From Pegoplata infirma (lineage: Eukaryota; Arthropoda; Insecta; Diptera; Anthomyiidae): a stretch of 64,000 nt of DNA. Below are positions 1 to 11,128 of this stretch, piece after piece. The notes beneath the pieces were generated by a model. The model ran no database searches, had not been told where the DNA came from, and was given only the letters and a program-made list of their open reading frames with translations. Location: NCBI GenBank assembly GCA_963921195.1, contig OY992537.1, positions 147,987,841 to 148,051,840 on the forward strand. Direction: 5' to 3'. The translations under genes and the position numbers were made by a program. How positions within the stretch are numbered: the first letter of the stretch is position 1; every line of letters starts with the position of its first letter.

Positions 1-262
1 TACTATGAGATGAGTAACTTTTTTAAAGCAATAAATTAAAAATACTCTATTATGACAATATCACAAATTCGTAAACTCAGTTTTGAAGTCAACAAAAAAA
101 ATTAATTCAAAATTTGTTCAAAACTAGTATTTTCGTAAATTGAACTTAACTAAAAAAAGTAGTTAAAACGCTGATTTTAACTAAAAATTTGCTAAAAAGC
201 CAGTAAACTCGAGTTAACAAAAAAAAAAATTTGTTAACTTTACAGTTTTATTTTTTTGAGTG
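1..262. mobile_element. Right end of a TIR DNA transposon, cut by the window edge
   Basis: The segment is rich in AACTAAAA and GTTAAC motifs and ends in a run TTTTTTTGAGTG followed by TA. It abuts sequence that in the other HL copies runs uninterrupted (AAAATTGGCATG), so it is inserted in HL1. A TIR beginning CACTCAAAAAAA with TA at the border fits a Tc1/mariner-like MITE. The left end lies outside the window. Confidence 0.45.
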
Positions 263-502
263 TAAAATTGGCATGTATATAGTAAAACACCAGGGACAGA
301 TTCTTACGAATCCGGATTTTTTGCTTTTGGACGGCGAATTACGAGAAAAAGTGGACTTGGCAAAATTATATTTTTTTTAACATTTAAGAGTATTTTTCAG
401 ATCCCTCCCAATAAATTAGGATGCTGAAAATTCCCTAACATGTAGTCATAACTATGAAGAATATTCTAAAGTAGTCCGATTTAAGATTTTTGTGATGTAG
501 AC

Positions 503-1347
503 CAGCGGTTACCAACCTATGGTACGCGTACCACTAGGGGGTACGCGAAACTGTCCGCGGGGGTACGCCAAATTTTAGTAATTTGGACATTCGTTTTAGA
601 TTAACCTTTCAATGCTGGCTTGGCATCTGGCTTCCAAAGTTTTCCATAACGTCAGGTTTTCAAGAAAGTTGAGGTCAAAGTTCACAAAAACGTATTTTTG
701 TGCAATTTAGAGAGCATTTTTTGCGATTTTTTTGGAGATATTTTGAGATCTGACCACTTGTTTTCGATTAACCTTTCGATGCTGATTCCGAATATGGTTC
801 CCAAATTTTTCTTTGACGCATGGTTTTTGAGCAAATTTATGTCAAAGTTCTCAAAAAACGTGTTTTTGGGCATTTTTGAGACGGGTTGTAATAGAGTGGA
901 AATTTTAGTACAATTTTGTTAAGCTCAAAATGCCCTTCCATTGTATTGTGGTGTTTCCCTCGAATTAAAAAAAAATTAAAAAATTATATATTTTTTTTAA
1001 GAGTTCAAAAACCGTCCGTTGTTTTAATTTTTGGTGTAGAATTGACTGGTGAAATCGGATTTACAATATTTCAGCCGTTTTTGCTCTGCAGAAAAATCCG
1101 CGTTTTCAAATGCATTGAACTAACCACCCAAGGGAGCGAACATTTTTCCAAAAAAAATACAAACATTGTTTTGATCTCCCCGAAATCCTTCAAAAAAATT
1201 ATAATACCTGCAGATATAAAATTTCAAAATTAACTCTAATATTTATATGTGAAGTTTTTTAACGAAAACAAAAAACTCGTTAGGGGGTACGCGGCTGACA
1301 AAATTTAAAATTAGGGGTACGCGGGCCAAAAATGTTGGTAACCGCTG
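503..1347. mobile_element. A1, hAT-like MITE (TIR CAGCGGTTACCAACC)
   Basis: 845-bp element with TIRs CAGCGGTTACCAACC / GGTTGGTAACCGCTG (the right one slightly diverged). It is flanked by a perfect 8-bp TSD, ATGTAGAC (495-502 and 1348-1355), which fits the hAT pattern nTnnnnAn. GGTACGCG motifs repeat just inside both ends. There is no transposase; the ORFs inside (for example at 916-1233) have no recognisable domain. A2 is the inverted second copy. Confidence 0.88.
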
Positions 1348-2163
1348 ATGTAGACGGAGAATTGAGAGAAAAAAGGGGCAAGACGATATTGTGTTTTATT
1401 TTTTTAATTTAACTATCTTTAAATCACTAATGACCTACGCAGCCTGGAGCATATTTTAAAGTAGTCAGACAGAATTTTTGGACTGTGGACGGAGAATTAA
1501 CAGGAAAAAGGGGCGTGGATACGAGTATAGTACTAACGATGGACCTTATCCTAAAGTAGTCAGATTTAAAAATTTTGGATTGTGGACATAGAATTAAGAG
1601 AAGAAATGGGCGGGGAAAAAATTATGTTTTTATATTTGACCTAATTTTGAAGACACCTTAGAGCTAGAAAGATGAAAATTGGGATGCATATGGTACGGAC
1701 TACGGCAAAGATCAACACTGACCTGGATATCCAGTAAAAGGGCGGAGATAAAAAAAAATTAGCCGGATTTTCGGCGTTTAAGACAGGGAAAGTGGCGGAA
1801 GACGGCGAAATTTAGTTTTTAAACTTTAAAACTATTTCTAAAACCCCTAATGATGAAGGAAGCGGAAAATTGTAAAGCATTAAGTATTGACAATGGATCA
1901 TATCCTTATGTAATCAGATTTAATATTTAAAATATGTACGGAGAATTATAAGGAAAAATTTAAGTGAAAAATTTGTGTTTTTTTAACATTTCAACTAATT
2001 TTAAAACCTTTCATGACTAATAAAGATAAAAATTGGCATGTATAGTGACCATGGGACAGACCCACAAAATGGAATTTTGATATCCGGTTTCAGGATGGAG
2101 AGACGAAATGGGTGTGCTAAATTTAGTTCTAAAATTTATCAATAAAACATTTTATACTCATTA

Positions 2164-2460
2164 AGGCGCGTTTAGACGGGAGAGAAAACCCCTAGATTTA
2201 AAGTAAAACACAACTCTGTGGTAATATACTTTTGACTTTGTGTCAAATCTCATTTCTTTAATACTTGTTTTTGCTTACCATTCTCATTATATTATTATTT
2301 GTTTTCGCACATTTAGTCAATAATTTGTAGATTGGAAACCGAATTCAAGTAAATAAAAAATACATAATACAATTTTATTTGACATTCCAATTTCAAAAGT
2401 TACCACAGAGTTGTTGTTTACTTTAAATCTAGGGGAATTCACTCTCGTCTAATCACGCCT
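2164..2460. mobile_element. X1, Harbinger-type MITE with TTA target duplication
   Basis: 297-bp element with TIRs of about 60 bp starting AGGCGCGTTTAGACG (right end, reverse complement, AGGCGTGATTAGACG). It is flanked by TTA (2161-2163 and 2461-2463). The related HL3 copy near 15966 has the uninterrupted sequence, so this is a real insertion into HL1. A TTA TSD and a GTTTAGAC-containing TIR point to the PIF/Harbinger superfamily; TTAA (piggyBac) is formally possible because the flank is TTAA. Confidence 0.78.
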
Positions 2461-2622
2461 TTAAAGTTTTTCCGGTTTGGGCAATATATTGATGTAACTC
2501 AATCTAGCAATATTAAATTTTTGAAGCACAAACTAATTTTTTATAAAGTTTGGTAAACAATTAGAATTATTAAGAAAAGTGATTTGGTGTTCCGCCTGGC
2601 AGGGACAGGCTATGCGACTTAT

Positions 2623-3707
2623 ATCTATATATATAATTTCCCTATTTGTGTGTTCCTCTTTTTTTGTCTATCCAGAGCTTTTTGAAGCCAACTGATGAGC
2701 TACAAAGCTGAAAATTGGCATGCATATAGTAAAACACCTGGGGCAGACCTAACGTAGCCAGATTTTCTATTATTGGCCTGCGGGCGAAGAAATAAGCGGA
2801 AAACTGGGCGTGGCAAAATTTAACTTTTTGACATTTTTGCTTAATTTAAAGCCCCCTAATGACTTAGGAAGCTGAAAACTTCATAGAATATAGTCCTAAC
2901 GTTGGCGCATATCACCAAGTAGTCAAATTTAAAATTTTCGCAAAGTGGGCGTAGAATTGAGGGGAAAAGTGGCGTGGCAAAATTGAGATTTTTTAACATT
3001 TATACTTCTTTTGAAGCCCCCAAATGAATTAGGAATCGGAAAATTGCATAGCATTTAGTTCTAACAATGAAACATATCCTGAAGTAATCGGATTTCATTT
3101 TTTTAGACTGTGGAAGGAGAATTAAGAGAAAAATGGGGCTTGGCAAAATTGTGTTTTTTAATATTGTAACTAATTTGAAGACCCCCAATGACTTATGAAG
3201 ATGAAAATTTACATTTTTGCTTATTTTAAAGTCCTCTAATGACTTAGGAAGCTGAGAATTTCCTAGCATATAGTCCTATCGATGAAGCATATCCTGAAGT
3301 AGTCGAATTTAAAATTTTTTGACTGTCGGCGGAGAATTGAATGGAAATGATGGGGAGTAACAAAATTGGGATCTTTAACATTTTAACTTCTTTTGAATCC
3401 CCCAAAGGAAGCGGAAAATGCATAGCGTATAGTCCTTACGATGTAGTATATCCTGAAGTAATCGGATTTAAAATTTCTCGACTGTGTACGGAGAATTAAA
3501 AGATAAAAGAGCGTGGAAAAATTGGGATTTTTAATATTTTAACTAATTTGTTAAATAATAAATAATAACTTAGGAAGATGAAAATTGGCATGTATATAGT
3601 AGGTTTCATAGGGAAGATCAACACGAACCTAGATTTTTGATATCCAGTGTGTGGGTGGAGAACAAAAAAGGCAAAGGGGCGTGGTAAATTTATTTCCATC
3701 TATTCTA
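2623..3707 (+). repeat. HL2, Helentron-like repeat, 5' part
   Basis: Starts right after the HL1 terminus with TATATATAATTTCCCTATTT, as does the copy at 61920, which sets the 5' end of the family. It carries the GGCATGCATATAGTAAAACA phrase and three to four degenerate internal repeats, each about 150-230 bp, but lacks the terminal hairpin. No coding is seen; the 89-aa ORF on the minus strand at 3000-3269 is not convincing. Confidence 0.5.
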
Positions 3708-3891
3708 CACACAAAAAAATATAAAAAAATTGTGTCCGTTTTGGGGATAATACATAATACAAACTTTAAAGTGGTTTTGTATAATTTACCTATGTTTTTT
3801 AGAGCAAAAACTTTGTTTAGTTATCCAAAACCACTTTATAGGCTGTAATTACACCAAAAACTGGCACAATTTTTTTAATTTTTTTTGTGTG
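3708..3891. mobile_element. 184-bp hairpin MITE with TA duplication
   Basis: Ends CACACAAAAAAA / TTTTTTTTGTGTG, bordered by TA on both sides. A second inner inverted pair (AAAGTGGTTTTGTATAA with AAAACCACTTTATAGG) makes most of it foldable. The features fit a Tc1/mariner-type MITE. It sits at the junction of HL2 and HL3. Confidence 0.55.
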
Positions 3892-5145
3892 TATGTATTT
3901 ATAATTTTTTTTTGTGTTTCTCTCATTTTTTGTGTATCCAGCGCCTTTTGAATCTCATTGACAGACTTAAACGCTCAAAATTGGCATGCATATAGTAAAA
4001 CACCAGGGAGAGACTCTTACGAAGCCTGATTTTTTGTCTGTGGGCGGCGAATTATGAGAAAAAGGGGACTTGGCAAAATTAATTTTTTTTGTAATATTTG
4101 AGAGTATTTTTAAGCTCCGCCCCAATGATTTAGGAAGCTGAAAATTCCTAACATGTAGTCCTAACTATGAAGCATATTCTGAAGTAGTCTAATTTAACAT
4201 TTTTGGAATGTAGACGGAGAGTTGAGAGGAAAAAGGTTGCAAGGCAATATTTTGTTTTATTTTTTTTAATTTAACTAACTTTAAAGCCCGCATATTGTCC
4301 TGATACTGGAGCATATTCTAAAGTAGTCAGACTTCAAATTTTTGGACTGTGGACGGAGAATTAAGAGGAAAAAGGGGCGTGGATACGAGTATAGTACTTA
4401 CAATGGAGCTTATCCTAAAGTAGTCAGATTTAAAGATTTTGGAATATGGACGGAGAATTAAGAGAAGAAATGGGCGTGAAAAATTATGTTTTTACATCTT
4501 ACCTAATTTTGAAGACACCTTATGACCTTGAAAGATGAAAATTGGGATGCATATGGCACGGACTATGGCAAAGATCAACACTGACCTGGATATCCAGTGA
4601 AATGTCGGAGATACAAAAAAAATCCGTTGTGAATTTTGTTCAGTTTATATATATAATCTGTATTTTCAACCTTTGTGACAGGGGGAGTGGCGGAAGACGG
4701 CGAAATTAAGTTTTTAATCATTTAAACCAGCGGTTACCAACCTTTTTGGCTCGCGTACCCCTAATTTTAAATTTTGTCAGCCGCGTACCCCCTAACGAGT
4801 TTTTGTTTTCGTTAAGGCGCGTTTAGACGGGAGAGAAAACCCCTAGATTTAAAGTAAAACACAACTCTGTGGTTGTCAACCGTCGTGAGAGACAGACGCA
4901 TTAATTTTTAACTCGCTCCGTGAATTTAATAAATTTCAGTGAAAGTGCATTAAATAAATTTTAAAAAATACCAGCGAATAGACGCTTTTAATTATTAACT
5001 TAAACAGTGTTAAAAGAAATACTTTTCTTATTTAAATACAGTGGCAAAAAATATTTTAAAATTATAAATTAAAAAAAGGAAAAAAAAATATCCAACACTA
5101 CAAAGGCTTGTTCTTTGTTTTGTTTTAAATTTTCGCAAAAAGTGC

Positions 5146-6915
5146 ATGAGTGATTCTAACACGAAAATAAATGAGTCAAGGCTCAGTTTAAATGGAAGAA
5201 ATTCCTACATCTCATTTTATGAAGAGAGCAGTGCACAAAATAAAAACATTTATAATCCGCAATATAATAAAAAATTTTTAACAGCAAAACCAATAGAAAG
5301 AGCTCGATCATGCTCACCAGCCTTACTCTTAAGTGACAAAAAAACTAACCCGCCAAATTCTGAAACAGGAATAAACACTATTGAAAACAATACAACACTA
5401 AAAACTTTGAGTCAAATTCAATCACCCACACCTAAAAGCATATTCAACGATAATGCAGCAATGAATAATACTCCCAACAACAACATAGGTGGTATTTTAA
5501 ACTCTCCTTCTCTTATCTTGTCTAATGAGAGTACTGTAAGTATGTTACAAACACATGTAAGTACATCAAATACAATTGAAAAGCCAGGAACGAGTAAACA
5601 AGCGGCAATACAGACTGGTATAGACCGCTACTTTAAATTCAAAAGAGTCCGTAGCCCACAAAAAAATAATAATAGTGAGACAAAAAAACAAAAAGTTCAT
5701 AATAGCAACAATAATAATGATAACACTAATCCCTTAAATAACAATCGTTTTGCAGTTCTGGATGAACCAGATACTGATTTACAAAATCCGAGTAGTACCC
5801 GTAAAGAGGCTAAACCTCCACCAATATTCCTTCGTGAGCGTAGCTCCAACCAATTGGTGTCTGATTTTACAAAACTAATTGGAAATAACACATTCCATAT
5901 TGTTCCAATTAGAAAGGGTAACATACACGAGACGAAAGTACAGGTCTACACTGAGAAGAACTATAGGGAAATAACCAAGTTCTTGCACAATAGTAACAGA
6001 AGCTATTATACATACCAGTTGAAAAGTAGCAAAGGGTTAATTGTGGTGTTTAAGGGTATAGAATCCAGTGTAGAACCTAATGATATTAAGGAGGCCCTTG
6101 AAGCAAAGGGCTATAAAGTTAAAGTTGTAGTTAATATTTTTAACAGGGCAAAAGTTCCTCAACCAATGTTTCGAGTTGAGCTGGAGCCTGAAGCCAAAAG
6201 GCTAAAAAGGAATGAAATTCATCCCATCTACTCGGAACGATACCTTCTTCATCGTAGAGTTTCAGTAGAAGAACCGCTTAAAAGAAGTGGTCCAATTCAA
6301 TGCTCAAACTGTCAAGAGTATGGACACACAAGATCCTATTGTACCTTAAGCACAGTTTGTCCTGTATGTGGTGATTTACACTCTTCATCAGAGTGTACCG
6401 TAATTAAAAATGGTGAAGGTGTAAAGAAATGTAGCAACTGCGGAAATAACCACTCTGCAAAATATCGGGGCTGCCCAATTTATAAGGAACTTAGATTAAA
6501 ACTTAGGCAAAAACAACAACAGTCAAGGGGCCAAATATTATCGTTTGAACCAAGGAATGCATCGCAAAATACGGTAAATCCACTGGCCGTACCTAGTGCG
6601 CCACCTTTAAGTTTGATAAATCAGAGCTCAGTACCACCCGCGGCTCATTCTCCAGTTTCATCTGAGGCACATACTTCTTTAGGTAGTCCTGGTAACACTT
6701 ACGCTAATGCGTTAATAACGGGCTCTCAGCAACCCTGCAATCCCCCTAATATGGGAGGAGTGGAATCAATGTTTTTCACCCTAATGCAGTCAATGACTAA
6801 TTTCATGTCTACAATGCAGAGCACAATGAATGCTTTTATGACATCCATGCAAGGTACAATAGAGGAGCTAAAAGCGCAAAATAAAACTTTGCAGGCTCTC
6901 ATATCAAAAAAATAA
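5146..6915 (+). CDS. Jockey-type ORF1, nucleic-acid-binding Gag-like protein
   Basis: 589 residues. The first ~210 are Asn/Ser-rich and low in complexity, with a basic stretch near 175-190. The middle (about 230-380) holds the conserved jockey ORF1 region. Three zinc knuckles follow, starting at Cys386 (CSNCQEYGHTRSYC), Cys405 (CPVCGDLHSSSEC) and Cys429 (CSNCGNNHSAKYRGC). A Met- and Gln-rich C-terminus (about 540-589) could form a coiled coil. Family members bind the element RNA and form RNP particles that carry it to the nucleus; this role is inferred from homology. The stop codon overlaps the ORF2 start (TAATG), pointing to stop-restart translation of ORF2. The start at 5146 is the first in-frame Met of the open frame. 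Length is close to that of known jockey ORF1 proteins. Confidence 0.92.
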   Translation: MSDSNTKINESRLSLNGRNSYISFYEESSAQNKNIYNPQYNKKFLTAKPIERARSCSPALLLSDKKTNPPNSETGINTIENNTTLKTLSQIQSPTPKSIFNDNAAMNNTPNNNIGGILNSPSLILSNESTVSMLQTHVSTSNTIEKPGTSKQAAIQTGIDRYFKFKRVRSPQKNNNSETKKQKVHNSNNNNDNTNPLNNNRFAVLDEPDTDLQNPSSTRKEAKPPPIFLRERSSNQLVSDFTKLIGNNTFHIVPIRKGNIHETKVQVYTEKNYREITKFLHNSNRSYYTYQLKSSKGLIVVFKGIESSVEPNDIKEALEAKGYKVKVVVNIFNRAKVPQPMFRVELEPEAKRLKRNEIHPIYSERYLLHRRVSVEEPLKRSGPIQCSNCQEYGHTRSYCTLSTVCPVCGDLHSSSECTVIKNGEGVKKCSNCGNNHSAKYRGCPIYKELRLKLRQKQQQSRGQILSFEPRNASQNTVNPLAVPSAPPLSLINQSSVPPAAHSPVSSEAHTSLGSPGNTYANALITGSQQPCNPPNMGGVESMFFTLMQSMTNFMSTMQSTMNAFMTSMQGTIEELKAQNKTLQALISKK

Positions 6916-9575
6916 TGCGTTTGTTTAAAATATGTTTTTGGAATGCAAACGGCGTAAACCAGCATAAGGCTGAGATATCTAATTTTTTGCACAACAATAA
7001 CATTGATGTGTTATTGTTATCGGAAACCCACCTCACGAACAGATATAATTTTCAGATTCCAGGTTATACATTTCACAAAACAAATCACCCTGACGGTAAG
7101 GCTCACGGGGGAACAGGTATTTTGATAAGAAGTAGAATTAAGCACCATGCTATGGAAATTTATTCTACAATCTACCTTCAAGCTACCTCAATACATCTTG
7201 ATTGTGTAGGAGGAGGACTTACTCTGACATCAGTTTACTGTCCTCCGCGGTTTTCAGTATCTAAGATACAATTCGAAAATTTTTTCAAAACTCTTGGTAA
7301 TCGCTTCCTAGCTTGTGGAGACTACAATGCGAAACACACCTATTGGGGTTCACGTCTAGCGAACCCTAGGGGAAGACAGCTTTACTGTGCTCTTATTGAT
7401 CGAAGGAATAATTTAGACGTTATATCGTCTGGACAGCCGACTTATTGGCCAAGGAAAATTCCCGATCTTATCGATTTTGGAATAATGAAACATATCGACA
7501 GAAGTAAGTTATCTGCTGAAACATCATTTGATCTCAATTCAGACCATTCTCCAGTAATTTTAACATATTACGATGAACCAATTTCGGTTAAGACACCCTG
7601 TGGACTCACTTCGTCAAAGACGAATTGGTTAAAATATAAAAAGTACATTAGTAGCCACATCCACATTAGTCCATCTTTGGAATGTGAGGGGGATATAAGT
7701 GAATGTGTCCAGGACTTTACGTCCATTCTGAGATCAGCAGCAGAGCACTCTTCGGCTCCCATAACCGTTGCTTCCTCAGATCGCAGTTTTTATGTTTCAA
7801 ACTCTGAAATCGAGCAACTTCTAACCATTAAAAGAAGGCTAAGAAGAGAATGGCAAAACAGTCGATCCCCTGCTGCGAAGCAGAGGCTGTCTGAAGCTAC
7901 GAGAAACCTTAGAAAAGCCCTTCATTTGGAAGAGGATCGCATTAATAGCGTGTATGTGGAAAGTTTATCGCATAAAAGTTCAGCAAACTATTCACTTTGG
8001 AAAGCTACTAAAATTAAACCACCGGTAGAGGGCGAACCACCGCTGAGAAAGCAATGTGGCAATTGGGCACGCAGTGAAGAGGAGAAAGCATACTCATTTG
8101 CGGAACATTTGAGGACTGTCTTTGAGCCAAACTTGGCAGAGAATAATTTTACACTTCCGGATCTGCCTGTGCATATGGATCACAACTCAGGTAATATACT
8201 ATTTAACGCCCAAGAAATTGATGAAATTATTCGAACGCAGCTAAGTGCAAAAAAAGCGCCTGGGTATGACTTGGTCACACCAAACATGATAAAAAACCTA
8301 CCATTTATAGCGGTTGAAGTTCTGACTAAAATATTTAATGCGATCTTGCAAAAAGGTTACTTCCCGGACATGTGGAAAATTTCTCAAATCAAGATGATTC
8401 TCAAGCCTGGAAAAGATTTAACTCTAACTTCGTCATACAGGCCTATAAGTTTACTTCCGTGCCTATCAAAACTATTTGAAAAGGTTTTTCTTCAAAAGAT
8501 TCTTCCTATTATGGAAAACACAAATAGTATTCCAGCTCATCAGTTCGGCTTTCGTGAAAGGCATGGAACAATAGAGCAAGTGAACCGCATAACTTGCGAG
8601 ATAAGGAAAGCCTTTGAAGAAAAAAAATACTGCTCTGCCGTTTTTCTGGATGTCGCTCAGGCATTTGATAAAGTATGGCACGAGGGTCTTTTATATAAAA
8701 TAAAATATCACCTACCAATTGTTACACACAAACTTCTAGAATCTTACTTTCTTAATCGCTACTTCAGGGTAAAATATAAGGAAACTACAACTTCTGATTA
8801 TAAAATGAATGCAGGTGTTCCTCAAGGAAGTGTTCTCGGCCCCGTTCTTTATCTGATATTTACGTCGGACTTGCCGATATCTGAACATATAACTACATCA
8901 ACATTTGCGGATGATACAGCTTTGATAAGCACTCACTCAGACCCTAATGTTGCCTCCTTGAGACTTAACAACCACCTTAGAGCTGTGGAGACGTGGTTCA
9001 AAAACTGGCGAATTAAAGTTAACGAACTTAAGAGCAAGCACGTTACGTTTACACTTAGAATGGGGTCTTGTGCCCCTGTCTCGTTAAATGGTGTTAATAT
9101 CCCACAGTCTGAGAGTGTTACATACCTTGGTATTCACTTAGACAGACGTCTTACATGGCGAAAACATTTAGAAGCCAAGAGGCTTCATATGAAGCTGAAA
9201 GCCTGCCAGTTACATTGGTTAATTAATAAGCATTCAAAACTTAGCCTTGACTCTAAGGTCATCCTGTATAATTGTATTATAAAACCAATATGGACTTATG
9301 GTATCCAACTATGGGGTACAGCCAGTATGTCTAATATTGAGCTTATACAGAGGGCACAATCGAAAATTCTAAGGATCATTACGGGAGCCCCGTGGTATGT
9401 CAGGAATATCAACATTCACGAGGACTTAAATATTCCGTTAGTAAGAGAAGAGTTTATAGGCATCAGAACGAAATACTTGGAAAAGCTTAGCAACCACCCA
9501 AACCCATTGGCGAGAGCTCTTACCCGAACCCAAACGCACACCAGACTGCAACGTGCAGACTTACCGCCCATTTAA
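6915..9575 (+). CDS. Jockey-type ORF2, AP-like endonuclease and reverse transcriptase
   Basis: 886 residues, uninterrupted. The N-terminal ~220 residues are an APE-type endonuclease: WNANGV near the start, SETHL, a GDYNAKH block near 135 and SDHSP with His211. The reverse transcriptase follows (about 430-710), with KAPGYD, SYRPISLL, AGVPQGSVLGP and the catalytic FADD at 664-667, then the typical YLGIHLD motif. It nicks the target and primes reverse transcription from the nick (target-primed reverse transcription). No RNase H domain is visible, as usual for jockey elements. Its ATG overlaps the ORF1 stop by one base, so expression probably depends on reinitiation after ORF1. All catalytic motifs seem intact. 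Confidence 0.95.
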   Translation: MRLFKICFWNANGVNQHKAEISNFLHNNNIDVLLLSETHLTNRYNFQIPGYTFHKTNHPDGKAHGGTGILIRSRIKHHAMEIYSTIYLQATSIHLDCVGGGLTLTSVYCPPRFSVSKIQFENFFKTLGNRFLACGDYNAKHTYWGSRLANPRGRQLYCALIDRRNNLDVISSGQPTYWPRKIPDLIDFGIMKHIDRSKLSAETSFDLNSDHSPVILTYYDEPISVKTPCGLTSSKTNWLKYKKYISSHIHISPSLECEGDISECVQDFTSILRSAAEHSSAPITVASSDRSFYVSNSEIEQLLTIKRRLRREWQNSRSPAAKQRLSEATRNLRKALHLEEDRINSVYVESLSHKSSANYSLWKATKIKPPVEGEPPLRKQCGNWARSEEEKAYSFAEHLRTVFEPNLAENNFTLPDLPVHMDHNSGNILFNAQEIDEIIRTQLSAKKAPGYDLVTPNMIKNLPFIAVEVLTKIFNAILQKGYFPDMWKISQIKMILKPGKDLTLTSSYRPISLLPCLSKLFEKVFLQKILPIMENTNSIPAHQFGFRERHGTIEQVNRITCEIRKAFEEKKYCSAVFLDVAQAFDKVWHEGLLYKIKYHLPIVTHKLLESYFLNRYFRVKYKETTTSDYKMNAGVPQGSVLGPVLYLIFTSDLPISEHITTSTFADDTALISTHSDPNVASLRLNNHLRAVETWFKNWRIKVNELKSKHVTFTLRMGSCAPVSLNGVNIPQSESVTYLGIHLDRRLTWRKHLEAKRLHMKLKACQLHWLINKHSKLSLDSKVILYNCIIKPIWTYGIQLWGTASMSNIELIQRAQSKILRIITGAPWYVRNINIHEDLNIPLVREEFIGIRTKYLEKLSNHPNPLARALTRTQTHTRLQRADLPPI

Positions 9576-11128
9576 TTTAGAGGCCCGTTCTTCAAAATGG
9601 CTCCTTGGGAGTAACTAGTATTTAAGTTAGTTTTTTAAGATTTACACACTTATTGTTAGGCCAAGAATGGGCAGATTCAATAATCAGAATAATAAAGAAT
9701 TTAAAAAAAAAAAAAACTCTGTGGTAATATACTTTTGACTTTAAAAAATGATGTGTCAAATCTCATTTCTTTAATACTTGTTTTTGCTTACCATTTTCAT
9801 TATATTATTTGCTTTCGTACATTTAGTCAATAATTTGAAGATTGGAAACCGAATTAAAGTAAATAAAAAATATATAATAAAATTTTATTTGACATTCCAA
9901 TTTTAAAAGTTGCCACAGAGTTGTTTTTTACTTTAAATCTGGGGGAATTCTCTCTCGTCTAATCACGCCTTTAAAAAACTTCTCATGAAAATATTAGAGT
10001 TAATTTTGAAATTTTTGATCTGCGGGTATTATCATTTTTTTGAAGGCTTTAGGGGAGATCAAAACAATGGTGGTATTTTTTGGGAAAAATTTTCGCTCCT
10101 AGGGGTGGTTTAATGCATCTGGTTTAATTTCTGCAAAGCAAAAACAGCTGAAAATATTGCAAATCTGATTTCACCAGTCGATTCTACACCAAAATTTAAA
10201 ACAACGGGCGTTTTTTTAACTCTTAAAAAAAGTTCCAAAAACACATCACAGAGGGCGGAAATATAATGTTAATGATTTTTTTTAATGTTTTTAATACAAG
10301 GGCTGATTTACAATTCCGTGACTTTTGAATGAAACACCCCCGTATACATGTATACTAAAAGGACATTTTGAGCTTAACAAAATGGTACCAAAATTTCCAA
10401 TCTATCAGAAACCGTCTCAAAAATGCCCAACAGACGTTTTTGAGAACTTTGACATACATTTTCTCAAAAACCTGACATCAGAGAAAAATTTGGGAACCAT
10501 ATTCGGAATCAGCATCAAAAGGTTAATCGAAAACAAGTGGTCAGATCTCAAAATATCGCAAAAAATTCTCTCTAAATTGCACAAAAATACGTTTTTTGTA
10601 AACTTTGACCTCAACTTTCTTAAAAACCTGACGTTATGGAAAACTTTGGAAGCTAGCCAGCATTGAAAGGTTAATCTAAAACAAATGTCCAAATTACTAA
10701 AATTTTGCGTACCCCCGCGGACAGTTTCACGTACCCCCTAGTGGTACGCGTACCATAGGTTGGTAACCGCTGATTTAAACTATTTCTCCAACCATTAGGG
10801 AAGCTGAAAATTGTAAAGCATAAAGTATTGACAATGTATCATATCCTTATGAAGTCAACTGTATGCCATACATGGGACTATTTAAATAAATGGACTAATT
10901 AATTGACGATTTCATTGGCATTATATTGAAACAAATGCCAATGAAATTTTTAGCATTGGCATTGTTTCAATCAATGCCAATGCGCGCTATGGAATTAGTA
11001 GCATTAGTAATGCCAATTATAAAAAATTTCATTGGCATTAATAAATGCCTTAATGAAAACAAAGCATTAGCAATATTAAATTTCGTATTTCCGTATGCGT
11101 GTTGTGAATTTTTTTTTGTTAACACTTA

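Larger units (their letters stand above)
265..2622 (+). repeat. HL1, Helentron/DINE-like repeat, 3' part, interrupted by A1 and X1
   Basis: It contains the phrase TTGGCATGTATATAGTAAAA, then several degenerate repeats of the form GAAGTAGTC...GGCGGAGAATTAAGAG...GGGCGTGG...CCCCTAATGA. It ends in GCCTGGCAGGGACAGGC (a 5-bp stem hairpin) plus TATGCGACT; the same terminus is found at 16127. The leader phrase and terminal hairpin recall Helitron/Helentron (DINE-1) elements of flies, but no Rep/helicase coding is present, so the class is inferred. Confidence 0.5.
4874..9714 (+). mobile_element. Full-length jockey-clade non-LTR retrotransposon
   Basis: 4.84-kb element flanked by a perfect 11-bp TSD, AACTCTGTGGT (4863-4873 and 9715-9725), inside X2. 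It has a 5' UTR of about 270 bp, two intact ORFs, a short 3' UTR, an AATAAA signal at 9691 and an A tail just before the TSD. Perfect TSD and open frames suggest a recent and possibly competent insertion. Clade assignment rests on ORF1 zinc knuckles and on an ORF2 with endonuclease and reverse transcriptase but no RNase H. Confidence 0.93.
4815..9970. mobile_element. X2, TTA-flanked MITE split by a jockey retrotransposon
   Basis: Same family as X1: left part 4815-4873, right part 9715-9970. TTA duplicates lie at 4812-4814 and 9971-9973. A1 carries the uninterrupted target (reverse complement TTTTCGTTAAAAAACTT), which proves the insertion and gives a net gain consistent with a 3-4 bp TTA(A) duplication. 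Confidence 0.85.
4728..10772. mobile_element. A2, hAT-like MITE split by X2 and the jockey element
   Basis: Second copy of the A family, inverted relative to A1. TIRs are CAGCGGTTACCAACC at the left and GGTTGGTAACCGCTG at the right. A perfect 8-bp TSD, ATTTAAAC, lies at 4720-4727 and 10773-10780. HL1 shows the related uninterrupted site near 1830. Its own sequence is 4728-4814 and 9971-10772; X2 fills the rest. Confidence 0.88.

Noticed and set aside
2161..2464. piggyBac-type MITE because of TTAA flanks
   Set aside because: TIRs are symmetric (AGGCG both ends) only when the duplication is read as TTA, which favours Harbinger; not fully excluded.
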